From: Cyprinodon diabolis
Taxonomy: Eukaryota > Chordata > Actinopteri > Cyprinodontiformes > Cyprinodontidae
Length of the DNA: 64,000 nt
Reading direction: 5' to 3'
Assembly (NCBI GenBank): GCA_030533445.1
Contig: CM060073.1
Location: 36,721,428-36,785,427 of the forward strand
Positions 37,197-48,819 of this stretch are shown here, piece after piece. The notes beneath the pieces were generated by a model. That model worked only from the letters and a program-made list of their open reading frames with translations. It was not told where the DNA came from and ran no database searches. Numbering within the stretch: the stretch's first letter is position 1; each line of letters opens with the position of its first letter. The translations under genes were made by a program, and so were the position numbers.

Positions 37197-38448
37197 TAAA
37201 TGCACTTGTCCTTTGGAGAAAAGCCCCATCCTCTTCTCAGTGGAACCAGTTTGCTCATTCTGAAGGTCAGAAAACAAACAACCAAAAAAATGAATTATAT
37301 AAAAAAAACACCAAAACAATGTGAACAACAAATGTTGTAAAAGTTCACCTGAAGAGTTTTTAAGAGAGTATTGAGTTGAATCTAGGCAGAGCTGTATTAC
37401 TAGCCAGGTTGTTCTTGTAAAATGGAATTGTAATAGACAGAAATGAAGATTTCTAAGGACAAAGTCTAAAAATTGAGAGGAAGTGTCCCTGAAGCTAGAT
37501 TACACGTGGCTTACAAAAGTTGTATTAACAATACCACAGCAATAAAAGTTAATGGTAATATCTAGTAAATTACTTGTACTTATATAGAGCTTTTTCAAGT
37601 CAGGAGACTTGATAAAAGCTCTTTAAACTAGATTCAGTCTTTCACCCATACACACACAGATGGTGGAAAGCTAAATTGTTGCCACAGCTGCACTGGGGCT
37701 CACTGACAATATATTTTGCCCAAGAACACAACAACAAAGGAAAAAGGAGCAGCAGGTTGAACTGACACCCTCCAGTTGCAGGGCAAACTCCTGCATCTGA
37801 CACCACTGTAGCCCATATGTCTGTAAAGCAAAAAATAATAATCCCCAACATGTAATAGAGATTTTTAAAAATGGGATTACAGAGTAACTCATTATAGATC
37901 AGTTGATCTTGTTTATTAAATAAAGCTTGTTTGCATGGACTGAGATGCTAGAAGAGCCCAAAACAAAAGTAAATGGATTATCTATTTGATTAATTTGTCT
38001 TTAATAACTTTAATTAATTATCGTAATAAAACCAATAAAGGAATTATTTTTCTGTATGCCTATTATGTAAATAGTTTGAGAAAACATGTTACAATCTCCA
38101 ATGTATTCTATCAATGTCCTACAATTTGTTGTCCCCAAAATCTGATACAAGCTGCTGCCCTCTTTGTCAGGTTGCAAAAAAGATTTTGAATAACATTTGG
38201 ACTAACCTGGCTTAATAAAGGCTTAATACATAAAATGGCTGATTCAGTCTACTCTTGTTACTGTAACCCTATAGGTACATTAAAACTCTTGACCCTACAT
38301 GATTATTTAGACAGTCATCTTGGATGTCTTTTTGTTGAGTGACTTTAGCTTATTCTTATTTGTCTCATTAAATTGACATGATATTGGTGAAAAAAAAAAG
38401 ATTAATAATCTGTGCTTATTTTCTGAGCATAATGAATATAATACGCAC

Positions 38449-38596
38449 TAAAAAGGTCCTGAAGTTGGAAAACGACTTGGAAACAAATTTGAACTCCTTT
38501 TGTGCAGTGGAATCCACCCTCCAGCTCCTGGACAGTTTGGCCTCCAGTTTGTAGAGAATTTTTCCGTGAGTTCCTCTGAAAGACGATGGCATGTTT
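38449..38596 (-). pseudogene. Arrestin B exon 3 (open)
   Basis: 148 bases as in copy A, with acceptor TTATGCAG and donor TTTTTA|GTGCGT. It retains [13 protein letters not shown] and [20 protein letters not shown]. Its first base, A, completes the TAA stop formed with exon 2. Confidence 0.88.
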
Positions 38597-39301
38597 CTGC
38601 ATAACAGACATCATGGTGATTTAATGATAAGTGAATGAATATAATGCCATATATTCATTCATATGCTCCAATCAGAGGTGGAAAAGGTAGCTAAAGCTTG
38701 TGCTGGAATAAGAGCAATGATACTTAACTATTTGTTTACTCAGGTAAGCAAGACTATAAAATGACAAAAAAGTATTTACTCAAGTACCGAGTACTTGTTA
38801 AAAATATGTGTAAATGAGGTTATCAGACAAACATATGAAATCATCTTAAATTTTTTAATTTGAAAGAATAAAATCAAAATGAGTAAAAATAAATAGTCAG
38901 AAAAAGTAAGGGTGGACAAAACATGGAAGGATGAGCTAAATATATTAATAAAAAAAGAAATTAGCATCTTATGTCCCAAAATAAAGATTATTAACAAATT
39001 TTGAACCCCACTTTAAAATAAACTATAAGCATTGGTGTATGTTTGATGCTATTTTCATTAAAACCTATTTACATTTTCATTTCAGGAACTACAGAGTGTG
39101 TAGAAATCCAGACAGTACCTTAGCAGTAGGTTCTCTGTTATTGGAAACCACCTTACCAATGTGCCACATGAAACTGTTGCAAGATGTTTATCTTAAACTC
39201 ACTTCCTTTCTCACTATAAGACAACCACACTGTTTAGTGGGAAGAATTTGAAATGTGGAAGTTAAAGAAAATGTTTTGTCAGTGTATTGTGTAGTACTCA
39301 C

Positions 39302-39359
39302 TAAGATGGGATCCTAAAGCTAAAGTTATACACATGGTTCCCTTCCGGCAAAACAGTCT
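39302..39359 (-). pseudogene. Arrestin B exon 2 with junction stop
   Basis: 58 bases with TTTCCAG acceptor and TCTTA|GTGAGT donor. A single G-to-T change (minus strand, 39303) relative to copy A turns the split Glu codon into a stop once exon 3 is joined. Confidence 0.88.
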
Positions 39360-39993
39360 CTGGAAATGCGGATATAAAACAGTATATATATAGTTTAATT
39401 AATTTATACCTTTAATTTTCCTGCACACTAATGGAATAAGGATGTATAAAACTTCCATTGATGCAATTTTGTCCCTTTTAATGGTCCTTCCTGAAACAAC
39501 TGACTGGTGTGGCATAAAACCTTTTCCCCCTCATAGTATCTCGTGGATCAAGGATTCAGCCAAGCTCTCCACATGCAGGCTATATATCGGAACCAGTTCA
39601 ATAACCGAGTTATTAACTGGGTTAGCTCTGGCGCAATCTGAGTTCCCAGTGTGCAGATATGAAAAAACTGGCAGCGGCCCACTCGCACTAAATAAAGCGC
39701 TATACGACCCATAAAGTTCTACTTCTTTGAAATATTCTCTTTCCCTTAGTGTCTCTGTCCTGATTTATTTTCAAATCTTCATTCAGCCCAGAGTGCATTA
39801 ATTTCCCCCCTCAGCCTCTCAGTCATTTTTATTTTTTGAAGTGGTACAGTAAAAGTTTGAATTACAAAAACTCATGCCTGGGGTTAACAAAAAAAAAAAT
39901 AATTAATTATCAAATACAAAAACAACAGCACTTAAGAGCAAGTAGAATTATCACAACTTTTTACCAGAAATTGACATTCATGAAATTGAAATT

Positions 39994-40015
39994 TTGCACA
40001 CACACACACACACAA
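39994..40015. repeat. (CA)n microsatellite
   Basis: A short CA run in arrestin B intron 1, absent as a run at the corresponding place in copy A. Confidence 0.8.
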
Positions 40016-40084
40016 AAAAGAATGAATCACATATAATTATTTTTGTCTATATATACAGGGATTGTGAAAAAATCAAAAAGCAGG

Positions 40085-40258
40085 GGAGTGTTAGCCTAGT
40101 AGTTAGAGCAGTACACTTGTGCTCTGAGAAGGTTCCAAGTATTCGGTTCAATCCCCACAGCCTCCATTCTGGGTCTCTGAACAACACCCTTAACCCCACA
40201 GTGCACAAAGGTCAATTTCTCCAGTGTGAGATTAATAAAAAAATAAAAAAAAGAGAAT
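40085..40258 (+). mobile_element. tRNA-derived SINE (arrestin B intron 1)
   Basis: The head GTTAGCCTAGTAGTTAGAGC, B-box-like GGTTCAATCCC, body TGGGTCTCTGAACAACACCC and A-rich tail. It is the duplicate of the copy at 21313, with the same flank AAATCAAAAAGCAGGG. Confidence 0.8.
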
Positions 40259-40991
40259 CAGAGTTTTTAAGAGAAAAGGTACTAAGAATATTAGTACTGT
40301 GAAGGGACATTTCCAAAAACTCAGGATGAGTTTCACTGTCCTGATGGCAAAAGTAGCAGCTGCAGTCAATGTCTTTGTGAAGAGATTGCTTTGCTGGATA
40401 GTCCATTTGATATAGGGTCCAGTAATGAATGACAAAAGCACAGTAGCAATGTCTTTTTGAAATAAAGCTGTTTTTTGTTACACGTGGAAGAGTTAAGCAG
40501 ATCTACCCACAACAGTCTCAAAAATTGATAAAGAAAAAGTAACCGGCCTCTCATCAAAAGCCCAGAACGCATCAATTGACACGTTATCGATGTCTGTTTT
40601 TTCACTAGTTAATTGTGCATGTTGCTCGGGATCACTGAATATACCAGAAACAATATATTTCAGCAAATTCTTATCTTCTTGGGTTAAAGTTGGTTCTATT
40701 ATGAATTTAACTGTAATAACAAATATAACCGCTTGTATTCATCAAAGGCTGTGAGGCATTTCTCTCTTTATGCGGAAATCTACTACGTATGTCTTGGGGT
40801 ATAAATAGGGTCCGGTCAGCCAATTAGGAATTAAAGAGGAATGTTTCGCACCCTAACATCTTCAAAGAGAGGGAAAGAGAGGGGGAGGGGGGGTGTGTGG
40901 CATTTGTTAATGAAAGATTGAAAACTTAGGTAGAACAAAAAAATAAAATTAAAATAAAAAGCAACAAGCAAGCGGTGAACTGTAGGCCTAC

Positions 40992-41247
40992 CATCTGAGT
41001 CTTCTGGGATTAAAAACTGTTTCAGTTTAAAATATCTCCGGTGCGCAGAGTATGTGTGCGTCGTGTCGCCTCTCCTTTCGGTCCAGTGCACATTAGCGTC
41101 CCCTTTAGCCTTCACAAACAGACGCTTAGCTTTGGTTTCCTTGGATAAGGACAGAATCACTTGTCCAGTTATAGTGTCTCCCTCTGAAAAAGTCTGGTCT
41201 ACGTTTAGCGCTTCGCAGCTGATAGTAAAACAATTCACTGCAGGCAT
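40992..41247 (-). pseudogene. Arrestin B exon 1 (open)
   Basis: It encodes MPAVNCFTISCEALNVDQTF and continues with almost the same sequence as copy A to the donor GATG|GTAGGC. Nothing in this exon is damaged; the lesions lie downstream. Confidence 0.9.
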
Positions 41248-41356
41248 CGTTTCACAAAGAAAAAACAGGAAGAGCCCGAAACAAAACTGCACAATAACTC
41301 AGGGAGCCTTTTTCTGCTAAAACGGTCTGTCTAATTTCTGAGAACGACGGAAAAGA

Positions 41357-41418
41357 CATGCCAAGAACATGCATTTATTTATTTATTTTTTTATAACAGA
41401 CCTCTACAGCCTCCCCGC
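41357..41418 (-). promoter_or_regulatory. Arrestin B core promoter, same layout as copy A
   Basis: The minus strand reads a GC box (GGGGCGGGGAGG, about 41408-41419), a TATA box (TTATAAAAAAAT, about 41384-41395) and the half-site pair AGACATGCC / GAACATGCAT complement (about 41354-41375). The insert between GC box and TATA box is longer than in A. Confidence 0.45.
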
Positions 41419-41564
41419 CCCTACAAGCACGCGATTTACAGGAAGCATATTCAGAAGTATGGAAGACCAAAGGGGCCACCACCCATTAAAATACACCCTC
41501 TCTATTTTACATAAAAAGTAATTGAATAAAAAAGAAATCTATATTTAATAAAATATAAAAAATA

Positions 41565-43080
41565 TTGAACACATGAAAAGAATCCTATGTAATGTTAATT
41601 AAACTTTAATTCATATGACAAAAGCCATGTAATCCTTTTTATAGTCACATAAATATTCACGTTTAAAAACTAAATACATTATGGAAATGGAAATAATTTA
41701 AAAATACCCATTAACCTGTGTGGTAATTGAACATAATGTTCACGTGCCAAGCGATGTCAGCTCTGTCCACTTAGTTTGAAATGCATGCCAGACAGCTAAA
41801 CAAATTCATGATGTGCTACAACACAAGAATATGAAATGATGAAGTGGGTATAAAAAAAATAAATAAAAATGTTTCTGCAATACATATAACCAGATTTTAT
41901 TGAATAATTTCTGTTTGATTCTAAATCTTTAAAAGATAAGTGTTATGATTTAATTATCTATTGTATCTATTTCCTTTTTAAAAATGCTTTTGATTTAAAT
42001 AATTGAAATAATCAACTTTAGCACCTATCTTAACTCCAATTATACAACTTTCAGGGTTGGACTGGCCAATGGGCCTACAGGGCATATGTGCTGCCGGCTA
42101 AAGGCTATTTTTTGTTGTACTTATTAAATATATGAATCTACTATAAAATATAGATTTACCAAATGATAATGTAATCAAAGAAAATTACCTTACCTCTGAT
42201 AAATAGTTTTGTATGCTTGATTAATTTCTTTTGCTTATATTTACCTTCAAAACCACTAAATGTCCACAAATGTCCTGTGGTCCATTTCATGAAACAGGTT
42301 TAACAAATTCAGATTCAAATCAGCAACTCTAAATTGATCTCGCCAAAAGTCAGGAACTCTGAGTGTTCTGATTCACAACAATTCTTATGAATTAGTTCAA
42401 TCAATTTTAACTAAGTGCACTTAGAGTAGTGCGTGATCAAAAAGCCATTATCAGTGGAACACCTATTATACGAGTCACCAGGACAACAGGCAAGGGGAAG
42501 TGCCTATTTACCCCCCTGGAACTAGAGATTTTAATGCAGAGATGCAAAAAGAAAAATGAAATAAAAAGGATAATGTGTTTTAAAGACAGAGAAATAACAC
42601 CACAGCTACAAAGGAGAGGAAGGTGGCGAAGGAGAAGATTGTTGCTCAAGTTAATGTGTAAGTTTATATGAAGTGGACTATGGCAGGCCGTGTTTACATT
42701 TATTAAAAACACTCCTCTCTGTTGTTCCATTTGTAGCTCATTAAAATAAGATTCTTCCTGATCAAAATCACACTCCTAGACCCAACTGTAATAATATATT
42801 TAGCAAATTACATTTCAGTAGCAGAAACTGAATTTTAGAAAATAAATAAAAAATGAAATTTTACTAGTAAGAATTAAGTTTCATATATCTAGAAATGTTT
42901 AGAAAGTTTAATTGGCTGTTTTGACATTTACCAGCTTGACTGAAAATGTGAGAAAAAAATGAAAAACAAAAATTCATAGTTAAAGTATTACAAATGCTGA
43001 CCAGTAATATTGGGAACAGGGAGATCTGAAATTACCTACCTATAACCTATTCTGAAATTACATATTCAGTAAAACTATTA
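41565..43080. other. About 1.5 kb present in unit B only; no gene recognised
   Basis: Copy A runs straight from the TTTAATAAAAAATTGCC block to AAAGATTTGCCATAG (near 23515-23545); copy B has this additional AT-rich DNA between the same blocks. At 42053-42125 the motif CAGGGTTGGACTGGCCAATG resembles the end of a common fish MITE. The remainder is unclassified. Confidence 0.55.
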
Positions 43081-43705
43081 CATTTAAAAAAAGATTTACC
43101 ATAGAGGGGTTACCATCAGAATATTACGGGATTATTTCTTGAATGGTAGTAGATCAATGTATCCATTTAGGTAAAATCTTCTGGCAGCAGGTGAGGAAGA
43201 AGAATAAACACATTGTTCTAATATATAGAACCTGTGGATCATCTCATGTGTCCCTCCTCATGTTGATTCAGTCTTTTTTTTTTACACAGTAAATCAGTGG
43301 CTGTTTGCAGCTGCGCTTCGAATGTTATCATCCCAATAAATCGCCGTTATAAGTGGCTATCAGTCCCATAGAATGCCTTCAGATTGTGCTTATTAGGTTG
43401 TCATCATCGACTGAATCCTAATCCTAACTCTAAAATAATTCCTTTTCCCCGAGGCAGTTAATTAATTATCTTATGTGTAATCTGAAAATAATTTCAGTAG
43501 TTCTTTATGTGCTGTAAATATGACTAAGTAAAAATAAAATGATCCACATCTCGCTCACATTAAACAAACTAAAAAATAAAGTAATCTCATGCCCTGTCAC
43601 TAAGATGTAGAATCCTCTCCCTATAAATATTGAACTCTCTGTGAAAAAGTGAAGATCATTCTTTAATAAGATCATCATCAAACGGACATGGAATGTTAGT
43701 TTTAA

Positions 43706-43745
43706 TACACACACACACACACATATATGTATATATATATATATA
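43706..43745. repeat. (CA)n-(TA)n microsatellite, unit B
   Basis: The counterpart of 24100-24146, with fewer CA units. Confidence 0.9.
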
Positions 43746-44234
43746 ATAAAACAACGCAATTGGGTGTAAGGAGAGCAGAGACGGGGGATACTCTGAGTTT
43801 GCTGAAGGAAACCCGCTACAACCAGGTTAGCTCTGGGGAGGATGCTACTACGGTGACTGAAACAGAGGTTGAGTTAACTCTCTTTGTGAACCAGAGAAGT
43901 CAGAGTTTCTTTTCTTTTTGTTTTCAGGTTTAGACAACTTAAGAGTTTTCAGTAAGCCTGCTTCATGAAACAGATCCCTATGGTTTGCTGCATGTCTCTC
44001 TATAAAATATAGATAATCATGGTGGGCTGCCATGACCAAAAATACCTCAGTCAATTTTAAAATAAAATTATGCACAAAGACTTACATAAATATACAGTCA
44101 ATAATATATAGTTATTAAATGCAACAAAAGGTTCCTGCACAAGGCCTCCTGTGGAGCTGGCTTACAGTTACCTTATGTATCTCTGCTTCTTTATGTCTGC
44201 TTCTGTTTCCTTGGACCCCCAGTGGGCAAAAGGC

Positions 44235-44472
44235 CTCTGCCTAGTTCTACTTGAGGTTTCTTCCTGTTAAAATTGAGTTTTTCTTGTCCACTGTCGCTAC
44301 AAGCATGCTTGGTTTGAGGTTTTGCTTTCGAGTCAACAAGTCTGATTTAATCAGCTGGTTTTCCTTAGATAGAAAAATCTGAACCAATCTGACTGTATGA
44401 TCTGGATGAATTGTCTCTTTAAAGAGCCTTGGTGCTGTGAACTGGCACTATATTAAGGAACTGAATTGAAAT
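44235..44472 (+). repeat. LINE-type 3' tail repeat (unit B)
   Basis: The duplicate of 24600-24875, with the same flanks. A short CCCCAGTGGGC block here is missing from copy A. Confidence 0.55.
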
Positions 44473-44902
44473 TAAAATCTTGTAGTTTTATGTTATTTAA
44501 GACAATTTCAATTTAATCTGATGGTAAAGGTCTTTGAAATGAAGTAATGTACAGTATGTTAAAACAATGACAATGAAAGGAATCTTCCCTTTCTGCTACA
44601 GAATCGTTCTGTCTCTGTTTTCCTTTATTTATATATCTAACCATATTCATTCAACTACAATCTGGTGACAAAACTTTAACATTCTTAAGACACAGCAAAG
44701 CTTCTATGATCTTTACGCAAATGCTCAAAAACACAGATTAGATAAAAGGAGAGACATGTCCACATTCAGGAATAAAACCCTCATCTTGACAATAACATGT
44801 AATTAAGGAGGATGGCAGAGGATGGTTGCAAGAATGCCAGATATAAAATCAATATGACAGTTTTATTTTGCCCAAGAACACAACAACAAAGGAAAAAGGA
44901 GC

Positions 44903-45612
44903 TGTCATGATGGGTTTAGGTTCTTAGCCCATATGCAGAACACAACGGAGGCTGGGTAAAAGTTAAACAAGGTTTATTGAAATGATTCACAATGAAGAGA
45001 CAATGTACTGGGTCAGGGGCTGGTCCAGGCTGGTTCACAGAAGTCTGCTGAGAAGATAGTTTGATTAGAAGGCAGGCAGATGAGAACAAGACTTTGATAA
45101 TTCAGAATTATACCTTGACTGAATCCGGGCTTCTCTTTCAGAGAGAGGGAACCGTTGGGTCCAGAGACTGTTTGTTTAGCAGAGTTCCAGAGCAGCTGCA
45201 GCGTCTAGCTTCTGACTTTAATGGCAGACCTTGATCAGAGTTTCCAGCTCTTAACTAAGAGCAGCAGGGGAATCCACATAGGAATCTTCAGGTTAGGCTC
45301 TCTAGGGCAGATTGGCAGGTTAAGCTCATCCAGAGCTTCAGGCTAGAGACAGGTTTCCTGTGAGGCAAAAACAGAAGAGAGTTAGAATCTGATCTCTCTC
45401 CAGAGACAGCTAAGATTCTTTCAGTTTCAAGGCTCAGGTTGCTAACCAAACTAAAGTCAACACTGCGGCGTTGAAGCAAGGTCTGGCAGCTGGTTATAAA
45501 GGGCAGGTCTCCTGATGAGTAGATGCGTCTCAGGTGTGCTGGAAGACTCCAGCTCCAGGAGACCTACGGCGCACTCTGTTGGAGGAAGGTGGTACAGCTC
45601 CAGATCCCAACA
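44903..45612 (-). mobile_element. Solo LTR (710 bases) in unit C
   Basis: It interrupts sequence continuous in unit B (GGAGCAGCAGGTTGAACTGA near 37745). On the minus strand it starts TGTTGGGATC and ends CATGACA, the TG..CA ends of an LTR. It has a TATA-like CTTTATAAC in its first fifth and AATAAA near its last tenth, in the order expected for U3-R-U5. The flanks GGAGC and GTAGC may be a decayed 5-base duplication. No gag or pol sequence adjoins it, so the internal region was lost by LTR recombination. Confidence 0.75.
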
Positions 45613-46303
45613 GTAGCAGCAGTTTGAACTGACTCCCTCCAGTTGCAGGGCAAACTCCTGCATCTGATGCCACTGTAGCCCAGATGTTTGTAATACAAAA
45701 AAATAATAATCCCCAACATGTTATAGAGATTTTTAAAAATGGGATTGCAGAGTAACTCATTATAGATCAGTTGATCTTGTTTATTAAATAAAGCTTGTTT
45801 GTATGGACTGAGATGCTAGAAGAACCCAAAACAAAAGTAAATGGATTATCTATTTGTTTGATTCATTTGTCTTTAATAACTTTAATTAATTATCGAAATA
45901 AAACTAATAAAGGAATTATTTTTCTGTATGCCTATATGTAAAAAAATTGAGGAAACATGTTATAATCTCCAATGTATTCTATCGATGTCCTACAATTTGT
46001 TGTCCCCAAAATATGATACAAGCTGCTGCCCTCTTGGTCAGGTTGCAAAAGAGATTTTGAATAACATTTGGACGACATACATATAATGGCTGATTCAGTC
46101 TACTCTTCTTACTGTAACCTTATAGGTACATTAAAACTCTTGACCCTACATGATTATTTAGACAGTCATCTTGGATGTCTTTTTGTTGAGTGACTTTAGC
46201 TTATTCTTATTTGTCTCATTTAATTGACATGATATTGGTGAAAAAAACAATTAATAATCTCCCACTGTGCTTATTGTCTGAGCATAATGAATGTAATACG
46301 TAC

Positions 46304-46451
46304 TAAAAGGGTCCTGAAGTTGGAAAATGACTTGGAAACAAATTTGAGCTCCTTTTGTGCAGTGGAATCCATCCTCCAGCTCCTGGACAGTTTGGCCTCC
46401 AGTTTGTAGACAATTTTTCCGTAATTTCCTCTGAAAGACGATGGCATGTCT
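46304..46451 (-). pseudogene. Arrestin C exon 3 (open)
   Basis: 148 bases with acceptor TTATACAG and donor CTTTTA|GTACGT, encoding DMPSSFRGNYGKIVYKLEAK and SRSWRMDSTAQKELKFVSKS. Its frame is intact, though the gene is not. Confidence 0.85.
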
Positions 46452-47064
46452 CTGTATAACAGACATGATGGTGATTTAATGATGTTAATTAAAACCTTGC
46501 CATATATTTAATGATATACTCCATGCAGAACTGGAAATAGTAGCCAAAGCTTGTGCTGAAGTAAGAGCATGGCTACTTCGTTATTTGTTTACTCAGGTAA
46601 AAGGTAGCAATATTATATATTTTCCAACACACATGAAATAATTACCCAAGAACAGAGTAATTGTTCTAAAATAATATCTGATTTAATAATGTGTTCATGA
46701 TGTAATCAGACAGACAAAAATATGAAATAATCTTAAAATGTTGGCATTTCAAGAATAAAATCAAAATAAGTGGAAACAAAGGCTCAATCTATCATTGCCC
46801 TCGAGACTGCTGATAACTCATGGCAAACCACAACTTTACAAGCAAGGGTGGACAAAGAAAATGGAAGGATGAGTAAAAGAAAGTCAGACAGGAAAACTAC
46901 AATTTTCCAAATTTTCACAACTTACAGATTGTTAATGCATGTTTGATGCTTTTTGGTTAAAACACACACACAGTTTGACACATTAATTTCAGTAACAACA
47001 GTGTGTGTAGATATCCAAATGGAGTACCTAAGCAGTAGGTTTCTAAAACTAACAGAACTCAAGA

Positions 47065-47446
47065 GGAAGTAAAATAATTTTTTGAAATCTCCCCCGGACA
47101 TTTTTTTAGGTATGAAAAGTAGGACATGTCCGGGAAAAAGAGGACGTCTGGTCACCCTAAAATATCAACAATGTCGATGTTTCAGTGAGTGAGTCCTTAT
47201 TGCTATGATGCGTCTTTGCTCATCAGCTCCACTCTTTGTAAACCAACCAATCAGCGGACAGCTCATCTAAATATTCATGAGCATACCATAAAAGGAAGAC
47301 ATCTTAAGGCTTATAACCAGGCTTGCATTAGGGCTCATAGAACAGCAAATATGCAATTTTCAGCCCAACCAATGTTACACACCCTATTCAGAGACCTTAA
47401 GGACAAGCACGAAATACACTATATAATCATTTAATGACCCCTTTAA
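47065..47446. repeat. Two repeat ends inside copy C
   Basis: About 47090-47158 (GGACATGTCCGGGAAAAAGA, then GACGTCTGGTCACCCTAA) is the terminus of a common fish repeat on the minus strand. From about 47165 to the end TAATGACCCCT at 47442, followed by TTAA (47443-47446), is the right part of a TTAA-flanked MITE. They split a block of intron that is continuous in A and B. Confidence 0.45.
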
Positions 47447-47749
47447 GGTATTAAGTTCTACACTCATATTTGGTAAATGGCCAGAATTTTAAATTGGGAT
47501 TTAATTGTTATACTCAACACTTAAAGCTCTTTACGCTTTAGTTACATTCATTCAATTATATAAATATTCATAGCACATGCAATCTATAAGGCAACTTGGG
47601 TTCAAGTACCTTGCCAATGGGCCAAATGAAGCTGTGAGACAGACAAGTTAAAGTCAAACCTACTTTTTCTCAATGTAAGAAAACTACAGTACTTCTCTTG
47701 AAAAAAACTTGAAATATGGAATCTCTTAAGATAATGTCTTTAACAAAAT

Positions 47750-48085
47750 AAAATTTGGGGGGGGGTGCTCCTAAGGGTGGGTATAGGACAATGTTTGGTG
47801 CTACACTTATGTTTTCCTCCCTTGGGTGGTGCCCGTTAGCTTGAGTTCTTTAGAACTCAAGGTAACCTGCCTTATTCACACACACTGGAGGTGGTAGGGT
47901 CCCCTCCTGGGTTCGGGGGGCCATTTCCCCTTCTGGGATTGCGCCCTGGACATCATCATCCCATGATAGAATATGATATGGGGATAGAATATGGATGAGG
48001 ATTGTCAGAATATACAGTCCTCTGGGTCCTTCATGCGCCTTTGGAGTTTTTGCTAGAATGCTAACAGGAAATGGCCAACGACGTC
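47750..48085 (+). repeat. Interspersed repeat replacing arrestin C exon 2
   Basis: The blocks GGTGCTCCTAAGGGTGGG, TTTTCCTCCCTTGGGTGGTG, TTCTGGGATTGCGCCCTGGA and CCTCTGGGTCCTTCATGCGC recall a high-copy LINE-derived repeat in teleosts. It starts where A and B would continue into exon 2. Confidence 0.45.
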
Positions 48086-48819
48086 TGCTGGCGTTGGTAT
48101 TCATTCAAGTAACCCAACCAAGCCAAGGCCCATTTTCTATGAAATGTACTCTTATACATAAAGAGCTCTTATTAATGTTTATCCAACTAACCTCAACAAG
48201 TCAACCTAATACCTTAAATTTAGATGAATTAAGTATTTAAAAAGGCAATTATTGATTCAAGAAAGTTATGTAGATGGTACTTTTTTGTGAAGTTAGGTCT
48301 CTCTTGGAAGAACATGCCTTCCACCATGAGATGTAATGTGTCAAAAAATGTTGGAACAGTATGGTGAATTGTTTGCATGAAAGCACAATACTGACACCCA
48401 TCAATTCTGCGTTTAACCTCTGATTGTATGAAGATAGTAAGAAAATTGTCAAGCCAGGTAGCAGATATTCCCCAAGCAACAATGTCCACATTTTCACAAG
48501 TTATTATTTCTATTATGCAGTGGGTTGTTTAGAATAGAAATCAAAGGAGCACAAACTAAAAACAATAGTCATAATAATTTTTTTAGAAAAATAAGCGAGG
48601 TAAACTCAATATCCAGAATTTCAAATAAGTAATGGCAAACAAAAGGTTTGTTGATATTTCTATTTTTATTAAAATTGTTAACATGGACAATAAAGAAATA
48701 TTGTATAAAATATATTTTGATTCATTTTTCTGTGGACCAGCTCACACGTGAGCGCCATCTGGTGGAGGAATAAAGTATTTCAGATACAACTTCAAAATTA
48801 CATTTCAGATCCAGTTATT

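Larger units (their letters stand above)
35571..37259 (-). pseudogene. Arrestin B exon 4 split by Tc1
   Basis: The 5' part, 37199-37259, encodes NEQTGSTEKRMGLFSKGQVH. The 3' part, 35571-35604, keeps the donor CCCCAG|GTAGTT. Reading from exon 4 into the element meets a TGA after about 15 codons of terminal repeat, so read-through truncates the protein. Confidence 0.9.
32701..41247 (-). pseudogene. Arrestin domain-containing gene, copy B, recently inactivated
   Basis: Exon 1 (40992-41247), exon 2 (39302-39359), exon 3 (38449-38596) and exon 6 (32701-33294) are still open individually, with good splice sites. Three lesions are visible. The last base pair of exon 2 is TA where A has GA, so with the A opening exon 3 a Glu codon becomes TAA. 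Exon 4 (37199-37259 plus 35571-35604) is split by a Tc1 element. No exon 5 can be found between exons 4 and 6, where LTR and other repeat sequence lies instead. Transcripts from the intact-looking promoter would encode only the first 104 residues or so of the arrestin N-fold. Exon 6 retains PPAY near its end but has TPTY where A has PPTY. Confidence 0.88.
31060..44855 (-). repeat. Segmental duplication unit B
   Basis: The partner of 12000-25235. Relative to A, it has gained the repeat at 31660-32005, the LTR fragment and TTAA-type sequence at 33405-34650, the Tc1 element at 35607-37196 and about 1.5 kb at 41565-43080. Introns and flanks otherwise align closely. It ends abruptly at about 44855, where unit C begins with sequence matching B's own intron 3 (near 37713). 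Confidence 0.8.

Noticed and set aside
48229..48497. Two overlapping minus-strand frames of 82-86 codons
   Set aside because: No recognisable family, flanked by repeats, no splice evidence; could be transposon debris but cannot be supported.
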